Below the pieces are notes generated by a model that had not been told where the DNA came from, did not search any database, and saw only the letters and a program-made list of their open reading frames with translations. A program made the translations under genes and the position numbers. A DNA stretch of 10,329 bases from Coriobacteriia bacterium (lineage in GTDB: Bacteria > Actinomycetota > Coriobacteriia > Anaerosomatales > JAUVQN01): NCBI GenBank assembly GCA_030598125.1, contig JAUVQN010000033.1, positions 1 through 10,329 on the forward strand. Reading direction: 5' to 3'. This document shows, piece by piece, positions 1 through 6,705 of this stretch. Positions within the stretch are counted from its first letter, which is position 1. Each line of letters begins with the position of its first letter.

Positions 1-179
1 ACGAAGGCGGAGTGATGGTCGAGATGACCACTCGCATGGGGCCCGCGGGATCGCTCCGGCCGGAAGCGCTCGTCGACGCGGCGCTCGGACCCGTCGATAC
101 GCCGTACCGTGTGTCGTCGGTGACGCGCACGGACCTCCTCGCCGAAGAAGGGAACGACTGGCTGAGCCCGCTCGGCTAG
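1..179 (+). CDS. C-terminal end of a DUF2344 (TIGR03936-type) radical-SAM-associated protein, 5' truncated by window edge
   Basis: The frame is open from base 3 to a TAG at 177-179 and gives the last 58 residues of a protein whose start lies outside the window. Visible elements are a Met/Thr-rich strand, then LRPEALVDAALG, then a V-S-S-V-T-R-T-DLL segment and a short tail ending SPLG. The 'LRPE...' helix followed by an 'R-T' strand just before the C-terminus is how DUF2344 proteins end. These proteins are encoded beside a B12-binding radical SAM protein and directly upstream of RNase E/G and rplU in many Actinobacteria and Firmicutes, and that placement fits here. The biochemical role of the family is not firmly established. 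The gene ends 10 nt before the RNase start and is probably co-transcribed with it. The call rests on a short fragment plus gene order. Confidence 0.66.
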   Translation, partial: EGGVMVEMTTRMGPAGSLRPEALVDAALGPVDTPYRVSSVTRTDLLAEEGNDWLSPLG

Positions 180-189
180 AGGAGTCCCC

Positions 190-1686
190 GTGGCCGACAT
201 CGCCAGGGAGATGCTCGTCTCCCACGACCCGAACGAGACGCGGGTCGCCATGATCGAGGACGGTGCGCTCGTCGAGTTCTACGTCGAGCGCTCGAAGCGC
301 AGCGTCGTCGGCAACGTCTATCTCGGATGCGTCAAGGACGTGCTTCCAGGTATGGAGGCGGCGTTCGTCGACATCGGGCTCGAGAAGAACGGCTTCCTGT
401 ATGTCGACGAGATCGTGACACCCGAGGGTGTCGATGCCGTCCCGAGCCGAGACATCCAGGCGTTGCTCCGTTCCGGCCAGGAACTGGTCGTCCAGGTCCT
501 GAAGGACCCCATGGGCACCAAGGGCGCTCGTATCACCACCGACATCGCGCTGCCCGGCCGTTTCATCGTCCTCATGCCGTACAGCGACTTCGTGGGGGTC
601 TCGCGGAAACTGCCCGCCGCCGAGCGTGATCGGTTGCACGAACTGGTGCAGACCGTCGCCCCGGAGGGGATGGGCCTCATCGTCCGTACGGCCGCCGCGG
701 GTGTCGGCGTGGATGAGATCGGGAGCGATCTCGACTTCCTGCTGAGGCTCTGGAAGCGTGTGAGCCACCAGGCTCGCGAGGGGCTTGCGCCGGAGGTCGT
801 CTACACGGAGATGGATCTGGCCCTGAGGATGGTCCGGGACGTCTTCGGCGAAGACTTCCGGCGTCTCGTCGTGGACGACAAGCAGACGTACGAGAAGGTC
901 GCATCGTTCCTGAAGAAGACGTCGCCCGGACTGCTGCGGCGGGTGTCACAGTACAAAGGGAAGGTCGCGCTCTTCGACTACTACTCACTGCAGGACCAGC
1001 TCGAGGCTGCGATGCGGCGGCGCGTCTGGCTTCCCTCCGGCGGTTACATCGCGATCGACGCGACCGAGGCGCTCACGGCCATCGACGTGAACACCGCCAG
1101 GTTCGTCGGCAAGAGCAGTCTCGAGGAGACGATCCTCAGGACGAACCTCGAGGCGGCGTCCGAGGTCGTGCGTCAGCTCAGACTGCGCGACATAGGCGGG
1201 ATCATCGCCGTGGACTTCATCGACATGGAGCGCCCCGAGAACCGAGAACGGGTCATGCGCCGCCTGAGGAAGGCCATGGAGAAGGACCGTGCCAAGACCC
1301 GCCTCATGGAGATGTCGCAGCTCGGCCTCGTGGAGCTGACCAGGAAGAACGTGAGCGACGGTCCCTTCAGGGTGTTGAGCCAGGCCTGCCCGGCGTGTCA
1401 GGGGGAGGGTCGTGTGTTGTCCGATGCCTCGCGGCGCATCATGATCGAGCGACGCATGCGGGAGATCCTCAAGGCGGGTCGTTCCGAGGCGTATCTCTTC
1501 GGTCTGCACCCCGAGAGCCTGTTGCTGGTGAACCGCCCGGGGGCCAACCTCGGGGCGCTGCTGAAAGCGGAGACGGGCAAGCACGTGGCCTTCGTCGAGG
1601 ACGCGTCGTGCGGGCCGGCGGAGGTGTGCGTGATGATGGAGGGCCGCGTCTCCGCCCTGCGCGACCGGCCAGGAGAGCGTCGGTAG
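190..1686 (+). CDS. rng: Ribonuclease E/G family endoribonuclease
   Basis: Single-strand-specific endoribonuclease for mRNA decay and rRNA/tRNA processing, 498 residues, cytoplasmic. The GTG start is set by an AGAGGAG Shine-Dalgarno at 178-184, five nt upstream; it partly overlaps the previous stop. Domain order: an S1-like RNA-binding fold at about residues 36-117; the 5'-monophosphate sensor motif 'VRTA' near Arg166-Thr167; the DNase-I-like catalytic domain with AIDVN (Asp299, Asn301) and VDFIDM (Asp342). The 43-residue spacing of the two Asp matches E. coli RNase E Asp303/Asp346, which hold the catalytic metal. The Zn-link CPAC (Cys400, Cys403) that ties the dimer is present. There is no long C-terminal degradosome scaffold, so the protein is RNase G-like in length. 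It could equally be named rne, because actinobacterial members do not split cleanly into E and G. Confidence 0.95.
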   Translation: MADIAREMLVSHDPNETRVAMIEDGALVEFYVERSKRSVVGNVYLGCVKDVLPGMEAAFVDIGLEKNGFLYVDEIVTPEGVDAVPSRDIQALLRSGQELVVQVLKDPMGTKGARITTDIALPGRFIVLMPYSDFVGVSRKLPAAERDRLHELVQTVAPEGMGLIVRTAAAGVGVDEIGSDLDFLLRLWKRVSHQAREGLAPEVVYTEMDLALRMVRDVFGEDFRRLVVDDKQTYEKVASFLKKTSPGLLRRVSQYKGKVALFDYYSLQDQLEAAMRRRVWLPSGGYIAIDATEALTAIDVNTARFVGKSSLEETILRTNLEAASEVVRQLRLRDIGGIIAVDFIDMERPENRERVMRRLRKAMEKDRAKTRLMEMSQLGLVELTRKNVSDGPFRVLSQACPACQGEGRVLSDASRRIMIERRMREILKAGRSEAYLFGLHPESLLLVNRPGANLGALLKAETGKHVAFVEDASCGPAEVCVMMEGRVSALRDRPGERR

Positions 1687-1691
1687 GCGTG

Positions 1692-1720
1692 TTGCCGCAG
1701 GCGACGGCGTGTGTTAGCAT
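1692..1720 (+). promoter_or_regulatory. Candidate sigma70-type promoter for rplU-rpmA
   Basis: TTGCCG at 1692-1697 and TAGCAT at 1715-1720 are separated by exactly 17 nt. TG at 1712-1713 gives an extended -10 (TGTTAGCAT). It lies in the 77-nt gap between the RNase stop and rplU, the AT-richest short patch nearby. Transcription would start near 1727 and leave a leader of about 37 nt containing a GAGG Shine-Dalgarno (1750-1753). No L21-leader-type structured RNA can fit in so short a leader. The motif match is good but has not been tested. Confidence 0.62.
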
Positions 1721-1763
1721 CACTCTTCGCGCGTGGACCCCGAAACATCGAGGCAGGTAGCCC

Positions 1764-2393
1764 ATGTACGCTGTCGTGAAGACAGGCGGCAAGCAGCTCA
1801 GAGTCGAAGAAGGCGCCGAGGCGGTCGTCGAGAAGCTCGATGCCGACGTCGGTGACGAGGTCTCCTTCGATGTGCTGTACTTCTCGGACGGCGAGAAGCG
1901 CGTCGCTGAGCCTGCGGCCCTCTTCGGAGCCACGGTCACGGCCGAGATCGTGGAACACTTCAAGGGCGAGAAGGTCGTCGTGTTCAAGTTCAAGCGCCGG
2001 AAGGGCTACAAGCGCACGAAGGGTCACCGGCAGGAGCTCACTCGCGTCCGCGTGAAGAGCATCGTCGCGCCGAAGGGCGCGCTCAAGAAGGCCGCTCCGA
2101 AGACGGAGAAGGAGAAGGAGAAGGAGCCGACGGCGAAGGCAGAGAAGGCGCCCGAGCCCAAGAGGACCGAGAAGCCCGCCAAGGCCGAGAAGCCGCCGAG
2201 AGTCGAGAAGGCGCCCGAGTCGAAGAAGGCCGAAGCGGCGAAGGCGGAGATTCCCGCGAAGGCGGAGATTCCCGCTGCGAAGGCAGAGCCCGCTCGGTGT
2301 GCGGCGGTCAAGGCGGACGGGGAACGCTGCAAGAACAAGGCGAGACCGGAGTCCGAGTACTGCGGTGTGCACCAGAAGAAGCACGAAGGGTAG
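1764..2393 (+). CDS. rplU: 50S ribosomal protein bL21 with a long low-complexity tail and a C-terminal Cys3-His motif
   Basis: Large-subunit protein that binds 23S rRNA. Residues 1-102 are a complete standard L21, from the opening MYAVVKTGGKQ through the FKFKRRKGYKRTKGHRQ rRNA-binding loop (about 74-90) to the final 'VRVKSIVA' strand. Normal bL21 stops there, at about 103 residues; this one has 209. Residues 103-178 form a Lys/Ala/Glu/Pro-rich, probably disordered linker with E-K repeats and a duplicated KAEIPA unit (160-171). Residues 179-203 form a compact module with Cys179, Cys189, Cys200 and His203 (C-x9-C-x10-C-x2-H, 'G-E-R-C' and 'Y-C-G-V-H' cores). It resembles short zinc-binding tails found on unrelated bacterial proteins. 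Codon usage matches the neighbours throughout, so the tail is translated in frame and not a misread. The ATG start is unambiguous. rpmA follows after 9 nt, with its Shine-Dalgarno overlapping the TAG stop. Confidence 0.95.
   Translation: MYAVVKTGGKQLRVEEGAEAVVEKLDADVGDEVSFDVLYFSDGEKRVAEPAALFGATVTAEIVEHFKGEKVVVFKFKRRKGYKRTKGHRQELTRVRVKSIVAPKGALKKAAPKTEKEKEKEPTAKAEKAPEPKRTEKPAKAEKPPRVEKAPESKKAEAAKAEIPAKAEIPAAKAEPARCAAVKADGERCKNKARPESEYCGVHQKKHEG
2241..2276 (+). repeat. 18-bp in-frame tandem duplication inside the L21 tail
   Basis: Two adjacent 18-nt units (2241-2258 and 2259-2276) differ only in the last base (AAGGCGGAGATTCCCGCG, then the same ending in T). Each encodes K-A-E-I-P-A, residues 160-165 and 166-171. 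A 15-nt identical segment, GAGAAGGCGCCCGAG, also occurs at 2142-2156 and 2205-2219, 63 nt apart in the same frame. The tail therefore appears to grow by duplication, as expected for a disordered linker. Confidence 0.9.
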
Positions 2394-2402
2394 GGGAGCC
2401 TC

Positions 2403-2651
2403 ATGGCTCACAAGAAAGGCCTTGGTAGCACCAGGAACGGGCGCGACTCGCGCGCCAAGCGTCTGGGCGTCAAGCGGTTCGCCGGCCAGCGGGTGACGGC
2501 TGGATCGATCATCGTCCGGCAGCGCGGCACCCATCTGCGTCCCGGCGAGAACGTCGGGCTCGGCAAGGACGATACGCTGTTCGCGAAGGTGGACGGCGTG
2601 GTCGACTTCAGTCACGGCAAGGAGCGGCGCGTCCACGTCCACCCGGTGTAG
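2403..2651 (+). CDS. rpmA: 50S ribosomal protein bL27
   Basis: Large-subunit protein whose N-terminal tail reaches the peptidyl transferase centre. It has 82 residues, the usual length. The sequence opens MAHKKGLGSTRNGRDS, continues with the conserved KRFAGQRVTAGSIIVRQRG core (residues 24-42) and 'HLRPGENVGLGKDDTLFA', and ends 'VDFSHGKERRVHVHPV'. After removal of Met the protein starts AHKKG; the cleavable leader found in Firmicutes L27 is absent, so no Prp-type protease would be needed. A strong AGGGGAG Shine-Dalgarno (2392-2398) overlaps the rplU stop. It is very likely co-transcribed with rplU, and a hairpin terminator candidate follows 32 nt after the stop. Confidence 0.97.
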   Translation: MAHKKGLGSTRNGRDSRAKRLGVKRFAGQRVTAGSIIVRQRGTHLRPGENVGLGKDDTLFAKVDGVVDFSHGKERRVHVHPV

Positions 2652-2683
2652 GGGCGAGGCGCACGACATACGCAAGACTGTCG

Positions 2684-2712
2684 GACCCCCGCATCCCTTG
2701 GACGCGGGGGTC
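2684..2712 (+). terminator. Hairpin after rpmA: candidate terminator or attenuator before obgE
   Basis: A perfect 9-bp inverted repeat, GACCCCCGC (2684-2692) and GCGGGGGTC (2704-2712), brackets an 11-nt loop. Inside the loop TCC (2694-2696) can pair with GGA (2700-2702), leaving a CTT apical loop. The stem is followed by only a weak, interrupted T tract (GTTCGTTG), so termination may be partial. The 3' arm ends 7 nt before the obgE Shine-Dalgarno. It could therefore set the ratio of ribosomal proteins to Obg. Confidence 0.62.
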
Positions 2713-2719
2713 GTTCGTT

Positions 2720-2735
2720 GGGAGTTGAGAGCGTG
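2720..2735 (+). promoter_or_regulatory. Ribosome binding site that fixes the obgE start at GTG 2733
   Basis: GGGAG at 2720-2724 lies 8 nt before GTG 2733, and translation from there gives MFVDDVKIFVKGG, the standard Obg N-terminus. The upstream in-frame TTG (2718) overlaps this Shine-Dalgarno and has none of its own, so the five extra residues it would add are unlikely to be made. Confidence 0.75.
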
Positions 2736-4085
2736 TTCGTCGACGACGTGAAGATCTTCGTCAAGGGGGGCGCCGGCGGCGCCGGCTGCATGTCGTTCCG
2801 ACGCGAGAAGCACGTGCCCAAGGGCGGCCCCGACGGAGGCGACGGAGGCGACGGAGGCGATGTCGTGTTCGTCGCGGATGCGGGCGTTTCGACGCTCGTC
2901 GAGTTCAGCCACAAACGGCACCTCAAGGCGGGACGCGGGCGCCACGGCCAGGGCGCCAAGCGTCACGGGGCGGATGGCGATGATGTCGTGGTGAGGGTGC
3001 CGATCGGGACCGTCGTGAGCGACGCCGAGTCAGGCGACGTAGTCGGCGATCTGGATCGTCCCGACGCGAGGGTCGTCGTCGCGAGGGGTGGTGTCGGGGG
3101 CAAGGGCAATCCGCACTTCGTCTCGTCGACGCGGCGTGCTCCGGCCTTCGCCCAGCTAGGAGAGCCGATCGAGGGGACGTGGATCCGTCTCGAGCTCAAG
3201 CTGTTGGCGGACGCCGCGCTCGTGGGGCTGCCGAACGTCGGCAAGTCCTCCCTCATCGCGCGCATGAGCGCGGCGCGACCCAAGGTCGCCGACTACCCCT
3301 TCACCACGCTCGTGCCGAATCTCGGCGTCGTGGACGTCGGCGACCGTTCGTTCGTCGTCGCGGACGTCCCCGGTCTCATCGAGGGCGCGAGCGAGGGCCA
3401 GGGGCTCGGGCACGCCTTCCTCAGGCATATCGAGCGGAGCGCCGTGACGCTACACGTGGTGGACCTGTCGGGCGGCTGGGAGGGGCGCGATCCCCTGGCA
3501 GACCTGGCGGTGGTCCGCGGAGAGCTCGAGCGCCACGACCGCCGTCTCGCGTCGCGGCCCGCGATAGTCGTGGGGAACAAGCTGGACCTCCCCGGTACAG
3601 CCGACGCGTCCGCCAGAGTGGCTGCGGACTGCGAACGACGCGAAGTGGGGTACTTCGCGGTGTCGGCGGCGACGGGTGAAGGCATAGGGCCGCTCGTACG
3701 GGCCACCGGTGAGATGGTGTTTAATCTGAAGACGGCGGCTGCCAGTGCCGAGGAGCATCCCGAGGAGACGGTGGGCGCCGTGTACCGGGCCGAGCGTCCC
3801 GAGGAGCGCGACTTCGAGGTCGTCTCCATCGGGACACGCGCGTACGAGGTGCGCGGCCGGGGCGTCGAGCGGCTCGTGCTCATGACCGACATGGAGAACG
3901 AGGAGGCCGTGGCGCACCTGCAGCGGCGTCTGGAGCGGATCGGTGTCGAGCGCGCGCTCGTGCAGGTCGGCGCCGACGACGGGGACGACGTGACCATCGG
4001 GCCGATGAGCTTCGAGTTCGAGCCGGCGATCGAGCTGCGGATCGAGCTCGAGGACGAACGCGACGAGCACGAGGAAGGCGGGTGA
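2733..4085 (+). CDS. obgE: Obg (CgtA) family GTPase, ribosome assembly and stress factor
   Basis: GTP-binding protein that acts in 50S assembly and links ribosome biogenesis to nucleotide stress signals. 450 residues from GTG 2733. Three domains are visible. The glycine-rich Obg fold covers about 1-158, with the GGPDGGDGGDGGD segment at 31-43. The G domain has G1 GLPNVGKSS (165-173), switch I 'DYPFTTL' (187-193), G3 DVPGLIEG (211-218), G4 NKLD (282-285) and G5 SAATGEG (311-317). The C-terminal OCT domain covers about 348-430 ('FEVVSIGTRAYEVRG', 'IGVERALVQVGADDGDDVTIG', then the FEFEP end). A 20-residue acidic tail (Glu/Asp-rich) closes the protein. All nucleotide-binding residues are intact. 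The neighbours rplU-rpmA-obgE form a very widely conserved trio. The proB start is 10 nt after the stop. Confidence 0.96.
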   Translation: MFVDDVKIFVKGGAGGAGCMSFRREKHVPKGGPDGGDGGDGGDVVFVADAGVSTLVEFSHKRHLKAGRGRHGQGAKRHGADGDDVVVRVPIGTVVSDAESGDVVGDLDRPDARVVVARGGVGGKGNPHFVSSTRRAPAFAQLGEPIEGTWIRLELKLLADAALVGLPNVGKSSLIARMSAARPKVADYPFTTLVPNLGVVDVGDRSFVVADVPGLIEGASEGQGLGHAFLRHIERSAVTLHVVDLSGGWEGRDPLADLAVVRGELERHDRRLASRPAIVVGNKLDLPGTADASARVAADCERREVGYFAVSAATGEGIGPLVRATGEMVFNLKTAAASAEEHPEETVGAVYRAERPEERDFEVVSIGTRAYEVRGRGVERLVLMTDMENEEAVAHLQRRLERIGVERALVQVGADDGDDVTIGPMSFEFEPAIELRIELEDERDEHEEGG

Positions 4086-4095
4086 CGGACCGGTC

Positions 4096-6705
4096 GTGGA
4101 CGAGCAGGCGAGACGCACACGACGCATCGTGATCAAGGTCGGCACGTCGACGCTGACCGACGAGCAGGACCGGCTGGATCGAGAGTACCTGCGCGGACTC
4201 GTCGACCAGATCGCTCGCCTCCGCTCATCGGGGATGGAGGTGGCGCTCGTCAGCTCAGGTGCCATCGCTGCCGGGATGGAGTCGCTGGGTCTCGCCGCGC
4301 GGCCGCAGGACCTGGAGTCCTTGCAGGCCGCGGCGTCGGTGGGCCCGGTCCAGATCGTGAAGGTGTACGAGGGCCTCGTCCGTGACGTGGGAGTGACGGT
4401 CGGCCAAGTGCTCCTCACCAGGCACGAGACGACCCACCGTCAGCAGTACCTCTACGCATGCAACACGCTCGAGCGGCTGTTCTCCCTGGGTGTGGTACCG
4501 GTCGTGAACGAGAACGACACCACGGCCGTCGACGAGATCACATTCGGCGACAACGATGCCCTCGCGGCGCTCGTGGGCATCATGGTGCGCGCCGACCTCG
4601 TCGCGGTGCTGACGGACACGGACGGCGTGTACACGTCTGACCCGCGGACCGACCCGGACGCGACCCTGATGGAGCGTGTCGACGAGATCACGGACGAGAT
4701 GATCGAAGCGGCCGGAGGGCCTGGCCATGCCCTCGGATCCGGAGGCATGGCCTCGAAGCTCGAGGCCGCGGGGACGCTGATGAAGGCGGGGATCCCGCTC
4801 GTAGTCTGCGACGGACGCCGTCCCGGCGTGGTGGCCGAGGTCGTCGCGGGTCGGTCGGTGGGCACGTACTTCGAGGGCGAGCCCAGTGCGCTCAAGGGAC
4901 GGAAGCTCTGGATCGCCTTCGGCAAGCATGCGTCGGGTTCGATCGTCGTGGACGGCGGCGCGCGCGAGGCCCTGGTGGACAAAGGGAAGTCGCTCTTGCC
5001 GGCGGGGGTCACTGGCGTGCGCGGGGACTTCGTCCAGGGCGACTCCGTGCCCGTCGAGGACGAGGGTGGACGGGTCGTCGGGCGCGGGCTCACCGAGCTG
5101 TCGTCGGTGGACCTGGCCAAGATCAAGGGACTCAAGTCAGCACAAGTGGCCGACGTGCTGCCGCAGAGGGTGGGCGAGGAGGTCATACACAGGGACCGAC
5201 TTGTTATCCTGTGGCGGACGGGGGCTGAGGACGCGGGCGCATGCGACCAGGCAGAGGCTGGCCCGTACGGCATCAGGTCACGTGGTCGGCAGGAGGAAGA
5301 CGCGGCCGGCCGGCCCGCCGAGCCCATCTTCGAGAGTGGCGGTGACGACGAACCCGCGGAGCACGGGCAGGAAGTGAGTGCCGCCGGGCGGTCGGGCGCG
5401 ATAGCGGCTGACGCGCAGGAGCACGAGGGCCCCAAGAGGAGAGGAAGCTCGATGTCGGAAGTCCAGGGACTCGCGACGAAGGCGCGTGAGGCGGCGACGG
5501 GACTCGCCATCACATCGACCATACAGCGGAACCGGGCGCTGCTCGCGATGGCGGCCGCTCTGACGGCGCGTCAGGAGGAGATCGTCGCCGCCAACGGGAA
5601 GGACATGGCGGCGGCACGCGAGAAGGGGACCGCGGAACCGCTCCTCGACCGCCTGATGCTCGACCCCGAGCGCATCAAGCTCATGAGCGAGGCCCTGAAC
5701 GTCCTCACCCAGCTGCCCGATCCCATCGGCGAGGTCGTAGACGGCTACCGCATGCCGAACGGGATCTGGCTACAGAAGGTACGCGTCCCTCTGGGCGTCG
5801 TGGCGATGATCTACGAGGCCCGCCCGAACGTCACCGCGGATGCCGCCGGGCTCTGTATGAAGACGGGCAACGCCGTGATCCTTCGGGGCGGTTCGATGGC
5901 CACGCACTCGAACCTCATACTCACGGACGTGCTCGCGCGTGCGGCGGAGGGCGCGGGGATGCCCCCGGGCTGTATCCAGTCGGTCGAGTCGACGGACCGC
6001 TCCGAGGCGGAGGCCCTCATGGGTCTGCACGGCCAGATAGACGTCCTCATCCCGCGCGGCGGTGCTGGACTCATCAGGAGCGTCGTGGAGAACGCGAAGG
6101 TGCCCGTGATCGAGACGGGCGTGGGTAACTGTCACGTGTACGTGCATGAGGGCGCCGACCCGGACATGGCGCGGCGCATCGTCGTCAACGCGAAGTGCCA
6201 GCGTCCCGGCGTCTGCAACGCGGCGGAGAGCTTGCTGGTCGACGAGTCCATCCACGAGCGGGTGCTGCCGGCGATCCTGAAGGAGCTCGAGGAGAACCGC
6301 GTCGTCGTCTACGGTGACGAGGCCACGAGAGCGCTCGGCGCTATCCCCACCATCGAGGCCGCGAAGGACTCGGACTGGGGCACCGAGTACCTCGATCTGA
6401 AGATATCGTGCCGGGTGGTGAGCGGACTCGATGAGGCCATCCGCCACGTCAACACGTATGGGACCATGCACAGCGAGGCGATCGTGACGGAGGACTACGC
6501 GGCGGCGCTGCGGTTCCTGAACGAGGTCGACGCCGCGGCCGTGTACGTCAACGCTTCCACGCGCTTCACCGATGGCGGCGAGTTCCAGCTCGGCGCCGAG
6601 ATCGGTATCTCGACGCAGAAGCTGCACGCGCGGGGCCCGATGGGCCTCACCGCGCTCACGTCCACCAAGTACGTTGCCATGGGGAACGGCCAGATCAGAG
6701 GGTGA
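4096..6705 (+). CDS. proBA: Glutamate 5-kinase / glutamate-5-semialdehyde dehydrogenase in one frame (ProB-PUA-linker-ProA)
   Basis: First two steps of proline synthesis: phosphorylation of glutamate, then NADPH reduction of gamma-glutamyl phosphate. 869 codons without a stop. Residues 10-260 are the amino-acid kinase domain: KVGTSTL (14-20), VSSGAIAAGM (52-61), VNENDT (137-142), FGDNDALAA (150-158), TDTDGVYTSDPR (173-184), GSGGMASKLEAA (214-225). Residues about 281-360 are the PUA domain of full-length bacterial ProB, ending 'EVIHRDRLVIL' at 372, where ProB normally stops. Residues 373-452 are an 80-residue Gly/Ala/Glu/Asp/Arg-rich linker. Residues 453-869 are a full ProA (417 residues): YEARPNVT (573-580), ILRGG (595-599), LIPRGGAGL (651-659), catalytic Cys707 in RPGVCNAAES, and VYVNASTRFTDGG (816-828). 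Both enzyme parts look intact. The start GTG 4096 has only a weak Shine-Dalgarno, so coupling to obgE is likely. Whether one or two proteins are made is open, because Met453 has a strong ribosome binding site. Confidence is high for both enzymes and about even for a real fusion. Confidence 0.85.
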   Translation: MDEQARRTRRIVIKVGTSTLTDEQDRLDREYLRGLVDQIARLRSSGMEVALVSSGAIAAGMESLGLAARPQDLESLQAAASVGPVQIVKVYEGLVRDVGVTVGQVLLTRHETTHRQQYLYACNTLERLFSLGVVPVVNENDTTAVDEITFGDNDALAALVGIMVRADLVAVLTDTDGVYTSDPRTDPDATLMERVDEITDEMIEAAGGPGHALGSGGMASKLEAAGTLMKAGIPLVVCDGRRPGVVAEVVAGRSVGTYFEGEPSALKGRKLWIAFGKHASGSIVVDGGAREALVDKGKSLLPAGVTGVRGDFVQGDSVPVEDEGGRVVGRGLTELSSVDLAKIKGLKSAQVADVLPQRVGEEVIHRDRLVILWRTGAEDAGACDQAEAGPYGIRSRGRQEEDAAGRPAEPIFESGGDDEPAEHGQEVSAAGRSGAIAADAQEHEGPKRRGSSMSEVQGLATKAREAATGLAITSTIQRNRALLAMAAALTARQEEIVAANGKDMAAAREKGTAEPLLDRLMLDPERIKLMSEALNVLTQLPDPIGEVVDGYRMPNGIWLQKVRVPLGVVAMIYEARPNVTADAAGLCMKTGNAVILRGGSMATHSNLILTDVLARAAEGAGMPPGCIQSVESTDRSEAEALMGLHGQIDVLIPRGGAGLIRSVVENAKVPVIETGVGNCHVYVHEGADPDMARRIVVNAKCQRPGVCNAAESLLVDESIHERVLPAILKELEENRVVVYGDEATRALGAIPTIEAAKDSDWGTEYLDLKISCRVVSGLDEAIRHVNTYGTMHSEAIVTEDYAAALRFLNEVDAAAVYVNASTRFTDGGEFQLGAEIGISTQKLHARGPMGLTALTSTKYVAMGNGQIRG
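5182..5210 (+). promoter_or_regulatory. Possible internal extended -10 promoter at the end of the ProB part
   Basis: TGTTATCCT at 5202-5210 is an extended -10 (TG, one base, TATCCT) and closely resembles the TGTTAGCAT element in front of rplU. The base run 17 nt upstream (GTCATA, 5182-5187) is a poor -35. The element sits over the last ProB codons, about 240 nt before the ProA methionine, a natural position for a promoter serving proA. It also encodes the ordinary ProB end LVIL, so it may be coincidence. Confidence 0.3.
5212..5451 (+). other. 80-codon ProB-ProA linker, or a former intergenic leader read in frame
   Basis: In frame it encodes residues 373-452, low in hydrophobics and rich in Gly, Ala, Glu, Asp and Arg, with no recognisable domain. 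A hand tally gives G or C at third positions in 63 of 80 codons (79%), below the roughly 88-90% in 80 codons on each side. The first and third positions are about equal in GC, so coding pressure looks weaker than in the flanks. A TGA lies one frame away at 5226-5228, just after a run of five G (5220-5224). One extra G would end ProB as '...LVILWRTGG'. Local pairings can be drawn (for example CCCG 5352-5355 region with a downstream CGGG), but nothing matches a riboswitch I know. Confidence 0.5.
5435..5454 (+). promoter_or_regulatory. proA: Strong internal ribosome binding site and ATG for ProA
   Basis: The purine run AGAGGAGAGGAAG (5435-5447) lies 4 nt before ATG 5452, with AGGA (5442-5445) at 6-nt spacing. 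The ATG gives MSEVQGLATKAREA, exactly where free-standing ProA proteins begin, and the product would be a normal 417 residues ending at 6705. This is the best Shine-Dalgarno in the window. It would serve no purpose in a pure fusion, and suggests that ProA is made separately, alone or in addition to a fused form. Confidence 0.72.

Noticed and set aside
1687..1763. L21-type autoregulatory leader RNA
   Set aside because: The space after the likely transcription start is about 37 nt, and no stable stem is visible in it.
2718..2732. TTG 2718 as obgE start
   Set aside because: It overlaps the Shine-Dalgarno of GTG 2733 and adds five residues not found in Obg proteins.
1398..2966. Long open reverse-strand frame (522 codons) crossing rng, rplU, rpmA and obgE
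   Set aside because: It spans four well-supported genes on the other strand, gives a Leu/Arg low-complexity translation where it mirrors the Lys/Glu tail of L21, and has no family resemblance. Long antisense frames are expected at this GC content.
5212..5451. Riboswitch or T-box leader for proA in the linker region
   Set aside because: Checked for T-box, cobalamin, c-di-AMP and RNase P RNA core motifs by eye; none is present, and the drawable hairpins are those expected of GC-rich sequence.
3450..5522. Overlapping reverse-strand open frames across obgE and proB
   Set aside because: Ser/Arg/Pro/His-rich shadow translations of strong + strand genes, with no convincing start signals or domains.
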